A stretch of DNA of 64,000 bases from Anaerotruncus colihominis (GCF_010206195.1 NZ_VIQT01000009.1:349747-413746); one strand, 5' to 3'. Positions 1 through 9,002 are shown, counted from the stretch's first letter. Program-made: numbers and translations. The notes: a model not told the origin generated them from the sequence alone.

Positions 1-43
1 TTGTAAATAACGTGTTGCCATAAATGCTCCATTCCATTCTATA

Positions 44-77
44 ACAAAACCCCGGATCACATGATCCGGGGTTTTGT
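44..77. terminator. Symmetric hairpin terminator downstream of pncB
   Basis: A perfect 16-bp inverted repeat (arms 44-59 and 62-77, 2-nt loop) with A-rich and T-rich outer ends. It lies 17 bases past the pncB stop codon on the minus strand and could also end transcription arriving from the left. Confidence 0.75.
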
Positions 78-93
78 CTGTATTTTCGGGCGC

Positions 94-1545
94 TCATTCC
101 ACGCTGATACGCTCCAAAAGATCGTTTCGTTCCCGCCACAGGCGGTCAGACAGGTCGACATAATACCGATGCGGATGCTCAAACCGCTTTACCTCGTCCC
201 ACAGGCTGTCCACCTGCGCAGCGCAATAAGATCGGATATCTCCGAGCGCGGGCAGGTCGTAAACGCACCTGCCCTTTTCGAATACCTGCACCAGGAGGCA
301 TTCGGCGCGGAAATTGCTGATTGTTTTACGCTTCCAGGTGGCGACGGGATCAAAGATTGTTATCGGCTGCGTATCGTCAACCGTCTCCCCATACACAGTC
401 ACATAGTCGGCGATCGCCTGGCCTGTCTCGCGATTATAAAAGCGGTAAACATTTTTAAAGCACGGCGTCGTAATTTTTTCAATCGTTTCACTGATCTTGA
501 TCTTCGGCACGAGCACGCCATCTTTTTCAACAGCAGCCAGCTTATAGACTCCGCCGAACACAGGATCAGATTTACTGGTAATCATATTTTCGCCGACCCC
601 GAACGAATCCACCTGCGCGCCTTGCAGCAGCAGGTCGCGGATAATATACTCATCAAGCGAATTGGACGCCATGATCTTACAGTCCTGCATCCCCGCCCCG
701 TCAAGCATCAGCCGCGCTTTTTTGGAAAGATACGCGATATCGCCGCTGTCGATGCGCACGCCCTTCAACCGCTTTCCCTGCGGAATCAACACCTCATTGG
801 CAACACGAATCGCATTGGGCACGCCGGATTTGAGAACATTATAGGTATCAATCAAAAACACGCTGTCGTCCGGGTAGACCATCGCGTAATTTTTAAACGC
901 TTCATATTCGCTGTCGAACATCTGTACCCAGCTATGGGCCATTGTACCGACAGCCGGAATCCCATATTCACGGTCGGCAATGGCACAGGCAGTCGCCGCG
1001 CAGCCGCCGATATAAGTCGCGCGCGCGCCGAGCATCGCCGCATCATAGCTCTGCGCGCGGCGCGATCCAAACTCCGAAATCGGCCGCCCCTCTGCCGCCC
1101 GCACAATGCGGTTTGCCTTTGTCGCCATCAGCGATTGATGATTGATTGTAAGAAGAATCATCGTTTCAATCAATTGCGCCTGAATAATTGGGCCGCGTAC
1201 AATGACGACCGGCTCATACGGAAAGATCGGGGTTCCCTCCCGGACCGACCAGACATCGCATGTAAAGCGGAAATGGCGCAGGTATTCCAAAAACGGCTCG
1301 CTGAAAATGCCCTTGCTCCGCAGATATTCAATATCCTCCTGCGTAAATTCAAGATTCTTTAGATATTCGACCATCTGCTCCAGTCCTGCGAACAGCGCGA
1401 AGCCGCCCCCATCCGGAATCTTGCGAAAAAACATATCAAACACGGCAACCCGATCCTCCAGCCCATACTGGAAGTAGCCGTTCGACATTGTAATCTCATA
1501 AAAATCGGTCAGCATGGTTAAATTACGCTTCATATCATTAGGCAT
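94..1545 (-). CDS. pncB: Nicotinate phosphoribosyltransferase
   Basis: About 483 residues, normal length for the family. It condenses nicotinate with PRPP to nicotinate mononucleotide in the NAD salvage (Preiss-Handler) pathway, in the cytoplasm. Seen: the N-terminal LTDFYEITMSNGYF block, the SEFGSRRAQSYDAA block, GTMAHSWVQMF with the candidate phospho-accepting histidine, and GVRIDSGDIAYLSK near the phosphoribosyl site. The ATG at 1545 is preferred because GAGGTG lies about 6 bases upstream; a GTG at 1554 in the same frame has no good ribosome site. It stands alone, followed by the hairpin at 44-77. The large plus-strand ORF opposite it is antisense shadow. Confidence 0.93.
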   Translation of the reverse strand: MPNDMKRNLTMLTDFYEITMSNGYFQYGLEDRVAVFDMFFRKIPDGGGFALFAGLEQMVEYLKNLEFTQEDIEYLRSKGIFSEPFLEYLRHFRFTCDVWSVREGTPIFPYEPVVIVRGPIIQAQLIETMILLTINHQSLMATKANRIVRAAEGRPISEFGSRRAQSYDAAMLGARATYIGGCAATACAIADREYGIPAVGTMAHSWVQMFDSEYEAFKNYAMVYPDDSVFLIDTYNVLKSGVPNAIRVANEVLIPQGKRLKGVRIDSGDIAYLSKKARLMLDGAGMQDCKIMASNSLDEYIIRDLLLQGAQVDSFGVGENMITSKSDPVFGGVYKLAAVEKDGVLVPKIKISETIEKITTPCFKNVYRFYNRETGQAIADYVTVYGETVDDTQPITIFDPVATWKRKTISNFRAECLLVQVFEKGRCVYDLPALGDIRSYCAAQVDSLWDEVKRFEHPHRYYVDLSDRLWRERNDLLERISVE

Positions 1546-1572
1546 TTTGCGCACCTCATTTCGTGATCTCCC

Positions 1573-1738
1573 CTAGGGCTTGTTTAAAAATGGAGGAATT
1601 ACTGGATTGTTCGAAGACAGCAGGAGAATGCAAGGCAAAAAACGCAGGAATCCTTTCAGATTCTAAGGCTTTTTAACACAGCGTTCGCCGCTGTTTGCAG
1701 AAAAAGACGGCAATTTTGATTTTTCAAACAGCCCCTAG
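1573..1738. repeat. MITE-like element with terminal inverted repeats
   Basis: A 166-bp noncoding stretch whose ends are near-perfect inverted repeats: CTAGGGCTTGTTTAAAAAT at the left, and on the opposite strand at the right CTAGGGGCTGTTTGAAAAAT. The interior has no gene. Its layout (CAAGGC, then GCAGG, then TTTAACAC) resembles the element at 34614-34769, suggesting one nonautonomous repeat family. It fills most of the gap between pncB and the glycosyltransferase. Confidence 0.6.
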
Positions 1739-1810
1739 TATTATTCATATAGTTTACATCATTTTTTCCTGCTTGGCAAATGCTTCCTGCCAATTATGGG
1801 AAAAGAAAAT

Positions 1811-1839
1811 TTGATTTCCAAGGGAAAGCTTGGTATAAT
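1811..1839 (+). promoter_or_regulatory. SigA-type promoter for the glycosyltransferase gene
   Basis: TTGATT (1811-1816), a 17-base spacer, then TATAAT (1834-1839) preceded by TGG, so it also fits an extended -10. The leader to the ATG at 1978 would be about 130 bases. Confidence 0.7.
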
Positions 1840-1977
1840 TAAAAAGCGTTATTTCTTATTCTGAAAATTCTTGGAGACGGGACGTGCCCGAATTCGTTTT
1901 ATTGATAGCTGCCGAAACATCCCCAAATATATAGATGCCAAGCAGCTGACCGATACATAAGACAGGAGCTTTTATCT

Positions 1978-3213
1978 ATGCGTATTGCATTGTTTACTGA
2001 AACATATCTTCCACATGTCAACGGCATTGTGACACACGTTAAATCCCTAAAGGATGGATTGGAGCGCCTCGGGCATGAGGTACTGATCGTGACGGCCGAC
2101 GCTGACGCGCGGCGTCATTTTATTGCAGACGGCATTCTGCATTGCCCCGCGCGCACCTCCAAGCGGTTCTATGGCTATGACATTGCAATGCCTTTGTCAA
2201 CAACGCGCGTGAAATATGTCGCGCGCTTTCGGCCGGATATCATCCATGTGCACAACGAATTCGGCATCGGGCTTTCCGGCATGATGATCGCCAAAATCCT
2301 TCGGGTCGCGCTCGTCTATACGCTGCATACCATGTATGACGAATACATTTATTATGTGGCCCCACAGCCGCTTGTACCTTTGACAACAAAGTTTTCGCAC
2401 AAATATACAAAATTGTTCGCCAAGTCGGCGCAGGCTGTAACCGGCCCGTCAAAAAAATGTGAGGAGTATTTTCGTAAGGCCGGCGTTTACAAACCTGTCA
2501 GTGTCATCCCCAACCCGGTCGATCTGGATCTGTTCAATCCGCAGCGCATCAGCGAAGAACAAAAACGCGCCTTCCGGGAAAAATACGGCTATACAGACAA
2601 CGAATTCCTGGGCGTGTTTGTCGGCCGGCTCGGACGTGAAAAGAGCGTCGATATCCTGCTGCGCTACTGGCAGCAGACGATCCGTCCGGAGGAGCATATC
2701 CGCCTGCTGATTGTCGGTGACGGTCCTGTCCGCCCCGAACTGGAGGAACTGGCGCGGTCGCTCGGCATCGACCAAATGGTGACGTTCGCAGGCAAGGTCC
2801 TGCATGAAGATATGCCGCCGTATGTTGCCGCATGCGATTTTTACATCACAGCCTCCACCTCCGATACAAATTCCATTTCGATGCTTGAGGGAATGGCGAC
2901 CGGCCTGCCGGTTTTGCAGATCGTCGATCCGCTCAACGAGGGACAAGTCCGCGACGGCGTCAACGGCTATATCTTTTCCGATCCGCAGGATATGGCGGCT
3001 AAAATCCAAATGCTGCGCGATCTGCCAGCCGACCAGCTGGACGCCTTGCGCGCATCGACGCGCGCCTCCGTCGAGCAAAGCGGAGCTGTAGATCTTGCCC
3101 AGTATGTCCTGAAGGTATATCACAACGCTTTCATTCAAAAGCAGCGCAAGCGTCTGCGTGCACGCCGGTTCCGGCTGTATTTTCGCATACGCAAGGGAGG
3201 GTCGTCAAAATGA
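1978..3213 (+). CDS. GT4-family glycosyltransferase, probable lipid glucosyltransferase
   Basis: 411 residues with the two Rossmann-like halves of a GT-B enzyme. N-terminal half: FTETYLPHVNGIVTHV and DIIHVHNEFGIG. C-terminal half: FVGRLGREKSVDILL, IVGDGPVRPELEEL, then SMLEGMATGLPVL in the nucleotide-sugar-binding region. This pattern is closest to GT4 enzymes that add glucose to diacylglycerol, so a membrane glycolipid role is inferred; the acceptor cannot be read from sequence. AGGAG precedes the ATG. The end overlaps the next gene by 4 bases, indicating translational coupling. The C-terminus is very basic (Lys/Arg-rich), consistent with contact with the inner membrane face. Confidence 0.85.
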   Translation: MRIALFTETYLPHVNGIVTHVKSLKDGLERLGHEVLIVTADADARRHFIADGILHCPARTSKRFYGYDIAMPLSTTRVKYVARFRPDIIHVHNEFGIGLSGMMIAKILRVALVYTLHTMYDEYIYYVAPQPLVPLTTKFSHKYTKLFAKSAQAVTGPSKKCEEYFRKAGVYKPVSVIPNPVDLDLFNPQRISEEQKRAFREKYGYTDNEFLGVFVGRLGREKSVDILLRYWQQTIRPEEHIRLLIVGDGPVRPELEELARSLGIDQMVTFAGKVLHEDMPPYVAACDFYITASTSDTNSISMLEGMATGLPVLQIVDPLNEGQVRDGVNGYIFSDPQDMAAKIQMLRDLPADQLDALRASTRASVEQSGAVDLAQYVLKVYHNAFIQKQRKRLRARRFRLYFRIRKGGSSK

Positions 3214-4586
3214 AGCAGAATTATGATATTGCAATCATCGGCGGGGGTATCAGCGGCCTGATGGCCGCCTGGCGCATATCAGAGCTCGTCCCTTCCCTGT
3301 CCGTAGCGTTGTTGGAGAAAGGACATGCGCTTGATAACCGTATCTGTCCGATCATCGCCAAAAAGGTCGGCACATGCATCAAGTGTAAATCGTGCGCCAT
3401 TATGGAGGGATTGGCGGGAGCCGGCGCATTTTCCGATGGAAAATATGTCATCAGCACAGAATACGGCGGATGGCTGACAGAATTTTTGCCGGATGAAACG
3501 GTCATCGACTATATCGAACAGGCCGACGCGATTCTTGTCAGCTTTGGCGCCACGCATGAGCGGTTTCAGCCGAGCAACGAGCTAAAAAAGCGGTGTCTGG
3601 AGTTTGATCTTCATATGAGCCAGGCGCAGTTAAAGCATCTCGGCACGGATTCAAACTTTGAAACCATGAAGCATATGGTTGAGGCGCTTTCCAAACGCGT
3701 CGAGATTTATCCCAATACGTGTGTTACGGCTGTGGACAAACAGACGCATGACGTTACAATCAGAAACGCCGGCGGGGAATCGACATTTCAGGCCGGAAAA
3801 ATCATCTTCGCGGTCGGACGCGCCGGCAGCCAGTTTTTCAGCGATTGGTGCGAGGCAAACGATATTCCTCTGCACAATAACCAGGTTGATATCGGCGTGC
3901 GCGTTGAACTTCCTTCAATGGTGTGGGAGGATTTTGCAAAGAAAATCTATGAGCCGAAAATCCGTTACCGCTCCAAGGGATACGGCGATATTATCCGCAT
4001 GTTCTGCTTCAATGACCGCGGACAGGTCGTTACGGAGAACACAGGCGGCGTACTGACCGTCAACGGCCACAGCTACCGCGAAGAATCCCGCAAAACAAAG
4101 AACTCCAACTTTGCGCTGCTTTCAACCACTAATTTCACACAGCCGTTCAAGGAGCCGATTGAATATGCGCGTCATGTCGCGAGCCTTGCCAATCTGATCA
4201 GCGGCGGCAGCGTACTTGTACAGCGTCTCGGCGACCTGGAGCTTGGCCGCCGCACAGATGAAAAGCGTCTGCGCCAGGGCGTCGTGCGTCCGACTCTGGG
4301 CGCCGTCCCTGGAGATTTGAGCCTGTGTATGCCCAAGCGCCAGCTTGATAATATCATTGAAACGCTGCATGCGCTCGATCAAATAGCCCCTGGTACGGCC
4401 AATTACGACACCCTGCTTTATGGGATCGAATGTAAGTATTATTCCGCGCGTCCCAAATGTACGGAGTTTGAAGTCGATGGGTGCTCTGGTATCTATGCCA
4501 TAGGCGACGGCGCAGGATTCACCCGCTCCCTTTCGCAGGCGGCGGCGAACGGTCTTTATGTGGCGGACCTGATCACAAAAAAGTAA
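3210..4586 (+). CDS. FAD-dependent dehydrogenase of the COG2509 type
   Basis: 458 residues. Seen: an N-terminal dinucleotide-binding motif (IIGGGISGLMAAWRI), a cysteine cluster CIKCKSC followed by GAGAFSDGKYVIS, and a C-terminal GIYAIGDGAGFTRSLSQAA block typical of FAD-binding oxidoreductases. The cysteine cluster and overall length match the uncharacterised 'FAD-dependent dehydrogenase' family common in Clostridia; substrate unknown. It overlaps the upstream glycosyltransferase by 4 bases, so they share a transcript, but a functional link is only inferred. Confidence 0.85.
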   Translation: MKQNYDIAIIGGGISGLMAAWRISELVPSLSVALLEKGHALDNRICPIIAKKVGTCIKCKSCAIMEGLAGAGAFSDGKYVISTEYGGWLTEFLPDETVIDYIEQADAILVSFGATHERFQPSNELKKRCLEFDLHMSQAQLKHLGTDSNFETMKHMVEALSKRVEIYPNTCVTAVDKQTHDVTIRNAGGESTFQAGKIIFAVGRAGSQFFSDWCEANDIPLHNNQVDIGVRVELPSMVWEDFAKKIYEPKIRYRSKGYGDIIRMFCFNDRGQVVTENTGGVLTVNGHSYREESRKTKNSNFALLSTTNFTQPFKEPIEYARHVASLANLISGGSVLVQRLGDLELGRRTDEKRLRQGVVRPTLGAVPGDLSLCMPKRQLDNIIETLHALDQIAPGTANYDTLLYGIECKYYSARPKCTEFEVDGCSGIYAIGDGAGFTRSLSQAAANGLYVADLITKK

Positions 4587-4595
4587 AGCAGTTTT

Positions 4596-4645
4596 GTTTC
4601 ATGCAGAGAGCCCGGACATATTGGTCCGGGCTCTCTGCATGAAAC
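4596..4645. terminator. Long perfect hairpin between convergent genes
   Basis: A 22-bp perfect stem (4596-4617 with 4624-4645, 6-base loop) between the FAD dehydrogenase and cimA, which converge. There is no long T-run, so it may be a bidirectional terminator or an RNA 3'-end stabiliser. Confidence 0.6.
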
Positions 4646-4682
4646 ATTGACTGGGAGCGTATGGGCCAGGAAGAAATACGGC

Positions 4683-6287
4683 TCACCCGGCACAGTCTTT
4701 CCCCTGCTTTTTCGACGCTCCCGCCTGATCGCGATAGAGCTTATATTCGATCGAATCAGCGAGAGCATGAAGCGAAGCATTGATGATATCCGTTGAAACG
4801 CCAACCGTTGTCCAAACGCTTTCCCCGTCGGACGATTCAATCAATACACGCACAAGCGCCGCCGTCGCGCGTCCGGTATCCATCACACGCACCTTATAGT
4901 CGATCAGATGTACGCCGGACAGCGCCGGATAGAACACCTTCAGCGCTTTGCGCAGCGCGCGGTCAAGCGCATGGACCGGTCCGTCTCCTTCGTCCGCTGT
5001 GATTTCATAACGGTCGCCGACGCGTACCTTGACCATCGCGGAGGCCATATGCCGATCCGCGCTGTCCTGTTCTCCGATAATCCGGAACAGCTCGACTGTA
5101 AAGAACGGCTTAAAGCGTCCAAGCTCCTTGAGCACCACCATCTCAAAACTTGCAGTTGCCGCCTCAAACTGATAGCCGGCATACTCAAGCTCCTTGAGCT
5201 TGCCGACCAGCAAATCCAGCTCCGGCGACTGTTTGGAAAGTCCGGGAATGACTTCACCGATCTTTCCGATCATCGCGGAGCGCCCGGACACCTCCGACAG
5301 GAGAATATGTCGCTGATTGCCGACCAACGACGGCTCGACATGTTCAAAAGCGGCGGTGTTCTTTTTCACGCCGTCTACATGCATACCGCCTTTGTGGGCA
5401 AACGCGCTTTTCCCGACATACGGCATGGTGTGCGGCAGACTTACATTCGCAATTTCTGAAATCATACGGGCGGCGCCGGTCATATGTGAAATACAATCTT
5501 CCGGTACGCAGTCATATCCCAATTTCAACTGTAAATCAGCTATGACGGTCGACAGGTTCGTGTTGCCGCAGCGTTCCCCAAGCCCCGTATACGCCCCCTG
5601 CACATGACAGGCGCCGGCGCGCACCGCTGCGATTGTATTCGCTACAGCGCAGCCGGTATCATTATGGCAGTGGATGCCGATCATGCCCGGAAACAATCCA
5701 TTTGCTTCAGCAGTGATGCGCTCTATTTCATCCGGGAAACAGCCGCCGTTTGTATCGCAGAGTACAAGCCGGCGCGCGCCGGCTTCGGCGGCGGCGCGCA
5801 GCGTACGCATCGCATATTCCGGATCATCCTTATAGCCGTCAAAGAAATGCTCGGCATCAAAAAAAGTCTCCATCCCCGCGTCTGTCAGCCAGCGCACCGT
5901 ATCAAAAATCATTTCAAGGTTTTCTTCCAACGTTGCATAGAGCACCTCACGTACCTGCCAGGCGGACCCCTTTCCAAACACCGCCGCGCACGGTGCGCCG
6001 GATGCCAGAAGCGCGGCGCAGTTCTGATCCTCCCTGACATTGACGCCGCGCCGCCGTGTTGAACCAAAGGCGACCAGGCGCGCGTGCTTGAGGTAAAGCT
6101 CTGTATTGGCACGACAGAAAAATTCAGCGTCCTTTGGATTGCTGAACGGATTTCCAGCCTCGATCAAGCCGACGCCGGCACGGTCGAGCGCCCCTGCAAT
6201 CCGCAGCTTATCCTCTACGGAAAATGAAACCCCTTCCCCCTGAGCGCCGTCACGCAATGTCGAATCAAATATCTCTAGTTTCTCCAT
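4683..6287 (-). CDS. cimA: (R)-citramalate synthase
   Basis: 534 residues. It would condense pyruvate with acetyl-CoA to citramalate, opening the threonine-independent route to isoleucine. Seen: the HMGL-type N-terminus with FDSTLRDGAQGEGVSFSVEDK, the metal-binding GIHCHNDTGCAVAN, CDTNGGCFPDEI, and a C-terminal LeuA-type regulatory domain (about residues 400-520), where isoleucine usually binds for feedback control. The CimA branch is favoured over 2-isopropylmalate synthase by the LRDGAQGEGVSFS start and length. Its start overlaps the end of the upstream SRPBCC gene by 23 bases. Confidence 0.9.
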   Translation of the reverse strand: MEKLEIFDSTLRDGAQGEGVSFSVEDKLRIAGALDRAGVGLIEAGNPFSNPKDAEFFCRANTELYLKHARLVAFGSTRRRGVNVREDQNCAALLASGAPCAAVFGKGSAWQVREVLYATLEENLEMIFDTVRWLTDAGMETFFDAEHFFDGYKDDPEYAMRTLRAAAEAGARRLVLCDTNGGCFPDEIERITAEANGLFPGMIGIHCHNDTGCAVANTIAAVRAGACHVQGAYTGLGERCGNTNLSTVIADLQLKLGYDCVPEDCISHMTGAARMISEIANVSLPHTMPYVGKSAFAHKGGMHVDGVKKNTAAFEHVEPSLVGNQRHILLSEVSGRSAMIGKIGEVIPGLSKQSPELDLLVGKLKELEYAGYQFEAATASFEMVVLKELGRFKPFFTVELFRIIGEQDSADRHMASAMVKVRVGDRYEITADEGDGPVHALDRALRKALKVFYPALSGVHLIDYKVRVMDTGRATAALVRVLIESSDGESVWTTVGVSTDIINASLHALADSIEYKLYRDQAGASKKQGKDCAG

Positions 6288-6708
6288 CGCTCTTTTCCCC
6301 CAATTTCACACGCAGATCATGGAAATAGCGTTCCTGCATACCATGTAGATCCATCATCACGAATGAAAGCAGCCAGATAAGAGGATTGCGAATCTGCAAC
6401 CGTTCCGTAAATACAACACAGGCGCCCCCAGAAGGCGTCTCAGAAAATTCACCCGTCCATTCGCCGGTAAACATTGCGTGCTCCATATGAAACGCATACA
6501 GCCGGAAAGGTTCCTTCTTAACAATTTTAAATACCGTTTCGGAACCCTTTTTTGGATACTCTATAAAGGTAATACCATCCGGTTTTTCTTTGATTGCACA
6601 CAGATCGCTGCGCCAGCTCCAGTCTGTATTATCTGTAACGACGTTCCAAACCTGTTCAACCGGCGCATGAAACACAGATGTCATCTGTGCAATCCGCTCC
6701 CTTTTCAT
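6265..6708 (-). CDS. SRPBCC (START-like) family protein
   Basis: About 147 residues with the hydrophobic-ligand-binding fold pattern: an N-terminal strand TSVFHAPVEQVWNVVTDNTDW and a C-terminal amphipathic helix around LHGMQERYFHDLRVKL. No catalytic residues are evident and the ligand is unknown. The ATG at 6708 has GGGGAG seven bases upstream and is preferred over an in-frame TTG at 6726. It is first in a two-gene unit with cimA (23-base overlap). Confidence 0.75.
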   Translation of the reverse strand: MKRERIAQMTSVFHAPVEQVWNVVTDNTDWSWRSDLCAIKEKPDGITFIEYPKKGSETVFKIVKKEPFRLYAFHMEHAMFTGEWTGEFSETPSGGACVVFTERLQIRNPLIWLLSFVMMDLHGMQERYFHDLRVKLGEKSDGETRDI

Positions 6709-6838
6709 CTTCTGTCTCCCCTTCAAAAAAATAATCTAGCCATCCGTTCATTCCCTTATCTAATTATTATAGCATAATCCCCGCCGCGTAACAAGCCGCT
6801 GTGCCTGTATGTATGGCCGCTCAAACGCGATCCGCTAA

Positions 6839-6854
6839 AATTGGAAAATTTTTT
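6839..6854. repeat. Candidate left attachment site (16-bp direct repeat)
   Basis: AATTGGAAAATTTTTT recurs in the same orientation at 17638-17653. The two copies bracket the inovirus genes, transposase and NERD gene. AT-richness and the T-run reduce the significance of the match. Confidence 0.45.
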
Positions 6855-6916
6855 GGTGAATTGCAAGTAAAATTGCGAAAAATTTAATGCATTCGTAAAA
6901 ATTTGTACACTTAACT

Positions 6917-6956
6917 AAAAAAGAAGCAATCTCTTTATTGAGAATGCTTCTTTTTT
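6917..6956 (-). terminator. Terminator of the transposase-NERD unit
   Basis: Stem 6917-6933 with 6940-6956 (6-base loop, one mismatch) flanked by A/T runs. It overlaps the NERD stop codon and would end the minus-strand transcript. Confidence 0.75.
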
Positions 6957-7633
6957 AAACTGGATACATACTCAATATGTCTCTTCTTTACAGAATGTTC
7001 GGGATTGGAACAAAGCTTTAAAGTTGCAAACAACAAGGCCATTTCATCCAAATCAAAAACATCCGGTAAGGACTGTCCTAATCTATCCAAAACAGAAGAA
7101 AGCATTTTTCGATGTATAACGATTTCATTGGATGTTACTTTTAATACACTCCCATTCCCAAATACTACAAAAGAGTAAACATTCTTAGTCCTTAACATTG
7201 GAAAATTATGGATTAAAGCGTTAACATGTGTGCGATTCTGCAAAACCGGATTGTAAATTTGATACTTTTTTCGCCCATAGTATACATCCCAATAAAGTTT
7301 GTGCTCACTGCCATAAATTTTCCCGCTGTAATTCTTGCTTTCAAAGATAAATAAGCCCTTGGAAGTAATTAAAATCAAATCTATTTCTGTTAAAGCACCC
7401 GAATATGTATTTAAATACACATTGGGAATGATGTATTTTTGACTTTTTCGGGAATCAAGCATTGAAAACAATAGAGCTTCACCATATCGCCCCGTATTAA
7501 GAAGTACTGAGAAAAAAGAATAACCCGTTGCCTGTAAATAACCAGAAAACCGAACATACAAAACAATAAAGAACCCCACAAGAGAAATTAACAGTATGAC
7601 GCACAAACATAAACTAAGAAAATAGAAATGCAT
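6935..7633 (-). CDS. Membrane-anchored NERD-domain protein (nuclease-related)
   Basis: About 232 residues. An N-terminal TM segment (FYFLSLCLCVILLISLVGFF) is followed by a NERD domain whose core reads EIDLILITSKGLFIFESKNY: an acidic residue, then E-x-K, the PD-(D/E)XK-like nuclease signature. A catalytic role is inferred; NERD proteins are often tied to DNA processing and mobile elements. The start at 7633 is chosen because GAGG lies about 12 bases upstream; 7651 is an alternative. It begins about 20 bases after the transposase stop on the same strand, so they are probably cotranscribed. The gene is visibly more AT-rich than the chromosome. Confidence 0.8.
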   Translation of the reverse strand: MHFYFLSLCLCVILLISLVGFFIVLYVRFSGYLQATGYSFFSVLLNTGRYGEALLFSMLDSRKSQKYIIPNVYLNTYSGALTEIDLILITSKGLFIFESKNYSGKIYGSEHKLYWDVYYGRKKYQIYNPVLQNRTHVNALIHNFPMLRTKNVYSFVVFGNGSVLKVTSNEIVIHRKMLSSVLDRLGQSLPDVFDLDEMALLFATLKLCSNPEHSVKKRHIEYVSSLKKKHSQ

Positions 7634-7655
7634 ACTATCACACATCCTCAAGCAG

Positions 7656-8708
7656 TCATAGGGTTTTCAGGTGAGCAAGAAAAAGATCGTCAGAACATTT
7701 GTAATCAAGAATCTTGCGGGGATAGCGGTTCATCCAATCCTGAATACGCTGGATGTCCTGCTCGCTGTAGTCCTCTATCGGCGTTCCCTTGGGTATAAAA
7801 CGCCGAATCATCGCGTTGGCATTCTCATTGGAGCCGCGCTCCCATGCGGAGTAAGGATGACAATAGTAAATCTTTGTCCGCGGGGATTTTGAGCGGTAAG
7901 ACTGCTGCATTCCCGCGCAGTCCATAAATTCGGAGCCATTGTCAACCGTGATGCTCTTAAAAAGCAGAGGGAACCGCCGCCCGTACCTGCGTTCAAGGCG
8001 GTTAAGCGCATGGACAACCTCGGCTGTCGTCTTATGCCGCAGCTTCATAATGATTTCTTGCCGGGTAAAGCGTTCCGTCAGCACAAGCAAAACCTGTCCT
8101 TTCCCCTTGGCCTTGCCTATGGCTGTATCCATTTCCCAATGGCCAATCTCAATACGCCGCTGGATATCAGCCGGCCGAGCCCCTATGCCTTGGCATAGGG
8201 GCTTTTTTGTCCTGGCATGAACCTTGCAGTATGGCCGCCTGGAATCCTTGCGGCGCGGCAAGTGTTCGTTGGAAAGCCGCAAGAATACACGCCGGTCAAT
8301 GTAGTTGTACAAAGTCTTAACACAGACCGTCGTCTGAAAAGCCAACCCCCGCGCCCGGATTTCTCCCAAGACAGCAGCCGGGGAATACCGCTCAGAAATG
8401 ATCTTCCGTTCTATGTACGCCGCAAAGGCATGGTCATCCCCGATTTTAAGCTGCGCGCCCTTGGCCGTGGCCTTGTAATCATAGTCCCGCTGTGCAATGT
8501 CCGCGCTGTAAGCAGATACCGTCTCCCATTCGGAGGTTAACCGTTTGTAGTTCCCCCGTTTCAGTTCCCGATAGACCGTACTGACAGAACAGCCGATATG
8601 CGCCGCAATCTCTTTAACGCATGTCCCCGTTTTCCGTAACGCCTCAATCTTAATCCTGTCCGCATATCCTAAATGACGAAACGTCCCCTTGCCCTTCAAA
8701 ACAAACAC
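7656..8708 (-). CDS. IS30-family transposase, possible phage integrase
   Basis: About 350 residues. An N-terminal helix-turn-helix (IAAHIGCSVSTVYRELKRGN) is followed by a DDE catalytic core: HWEMDTAIG (first Asp), ITVDNGSEFMD (second Asp) and WERGSNENANAMIRRFIPKG (Glu), the classic IS30 arrangement. The gene is full length and uninterrupted. No IS end can fit between its stop and the NERD gene, so it is not a minimal IS copy. Spiroplasma filamentous phages are known to carry IS30-type transposases, so an integrase role is plausible. The start is uncertain (GTG at 8708, or a downstream TTG). Confidence 0.9.
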   Translation of the reverse strand: MFVLKGKGTFRHLGYADRIKIEALRKTGTCVKEIAAHIGCSVSTVYRELKRGNYKRLTSEWETVSAYSADIAQRDYDYKATAKGAQLKIGDDHAFAAYIERKIISERYSPAAVLGEIRARGLAFQTTVCVKTLYNYIDRRVFLRLSNEHLPRRKDSRRPYCKVHARTKKPLCQGIGARPADIQRRIEIGHWEMDTAIGKAKGKGQVLLVLTERFTRQEIIMKLRHKTTAEVVHALNRLERRYGRRFPLLFKSITVDNGSEFMDCAGMQQSYRSKSPRTKIYYCHPYSAWERGSNENANAMIRRFIPKGTPIEDYSEQDIQRIQDWMNRYPRKILDYKCSDDLFLAHLKTL

Positions 8709-8793
8709 CCCGTCGCCGTTACACGCCGCTTGTGTTCCTGCCTCATCCTTTCATCGAATGGGGCAGGCGCTTGTACCACAGGCTTGGCAAACC

Positions 8794-8904
8794 GTCAATA
8801 GCTTTCGCGGATTACAAAACAGTTACAAATGAAGGTATCGGGAAAGCCTGTCAGAGCGTGCGAAAACGCATTTGTAACCATTTTGTAACCCACGGTCTAT
8901 TGAC
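8794..8904. promoter_or_regulatory. Inverted pairs of TTACAAA iterons, candidate replication origin or operator
   Basis: TTACAAA occurs at 8812-8818 and 8823-8829 (11 bp apart) and in reverse as TTTGTAA at 8871-8877 and 8882-8888 (also 11 bp apart). The two pairs form a larger imperfect inverted repeat that extends to GTCAATAG (8794-8801) and CTATTGAC (8897-8904). One-turn spacing and symmetry suggest a protein-binding site, either a Rep site or an operator for the transposase promoter. Confidence 0.55.
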
Positions 8905-8922
8905 TGTCCGCCGCGCCCGCGG

Positions 8923-8971
8923 CCTCCTTGTAAACAAGGAGGGGCAAGCCCCTCCATCCCCGGCGACGGGG
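8923..8971. other. Cluster of GC-rich hairpins in phage intergenic region
   Basis: Three consecutive or alternative stems: CCTCCTTG/CAAGGAGG (8923-8942, TAAA loop), GGAGGGGC/GCCCCTCC (8938-8955) and CCCCG/CGGGG (8958-8971). Such clusters occur in filamentous-phage intergenic regions that hold origin and packaging signals. The function here is inferred. Confidence 0.5.
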
Positions 8972-9002
8972 CAACTCCAAGCTTGGGGAACGGGGTAAGC
9001 GC

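Noticed and set aside
61-1362. 433-residue plus-strand ORF opposite pncB
   Set aside because: Antisense shadow of a clear enzyme gene; no family features.
6839-6854. dif/XerCD site for phage integration
   Set aside because: The repeat does not show the two half-sites of a typical dif; kept only as a candidate attachment repeat.
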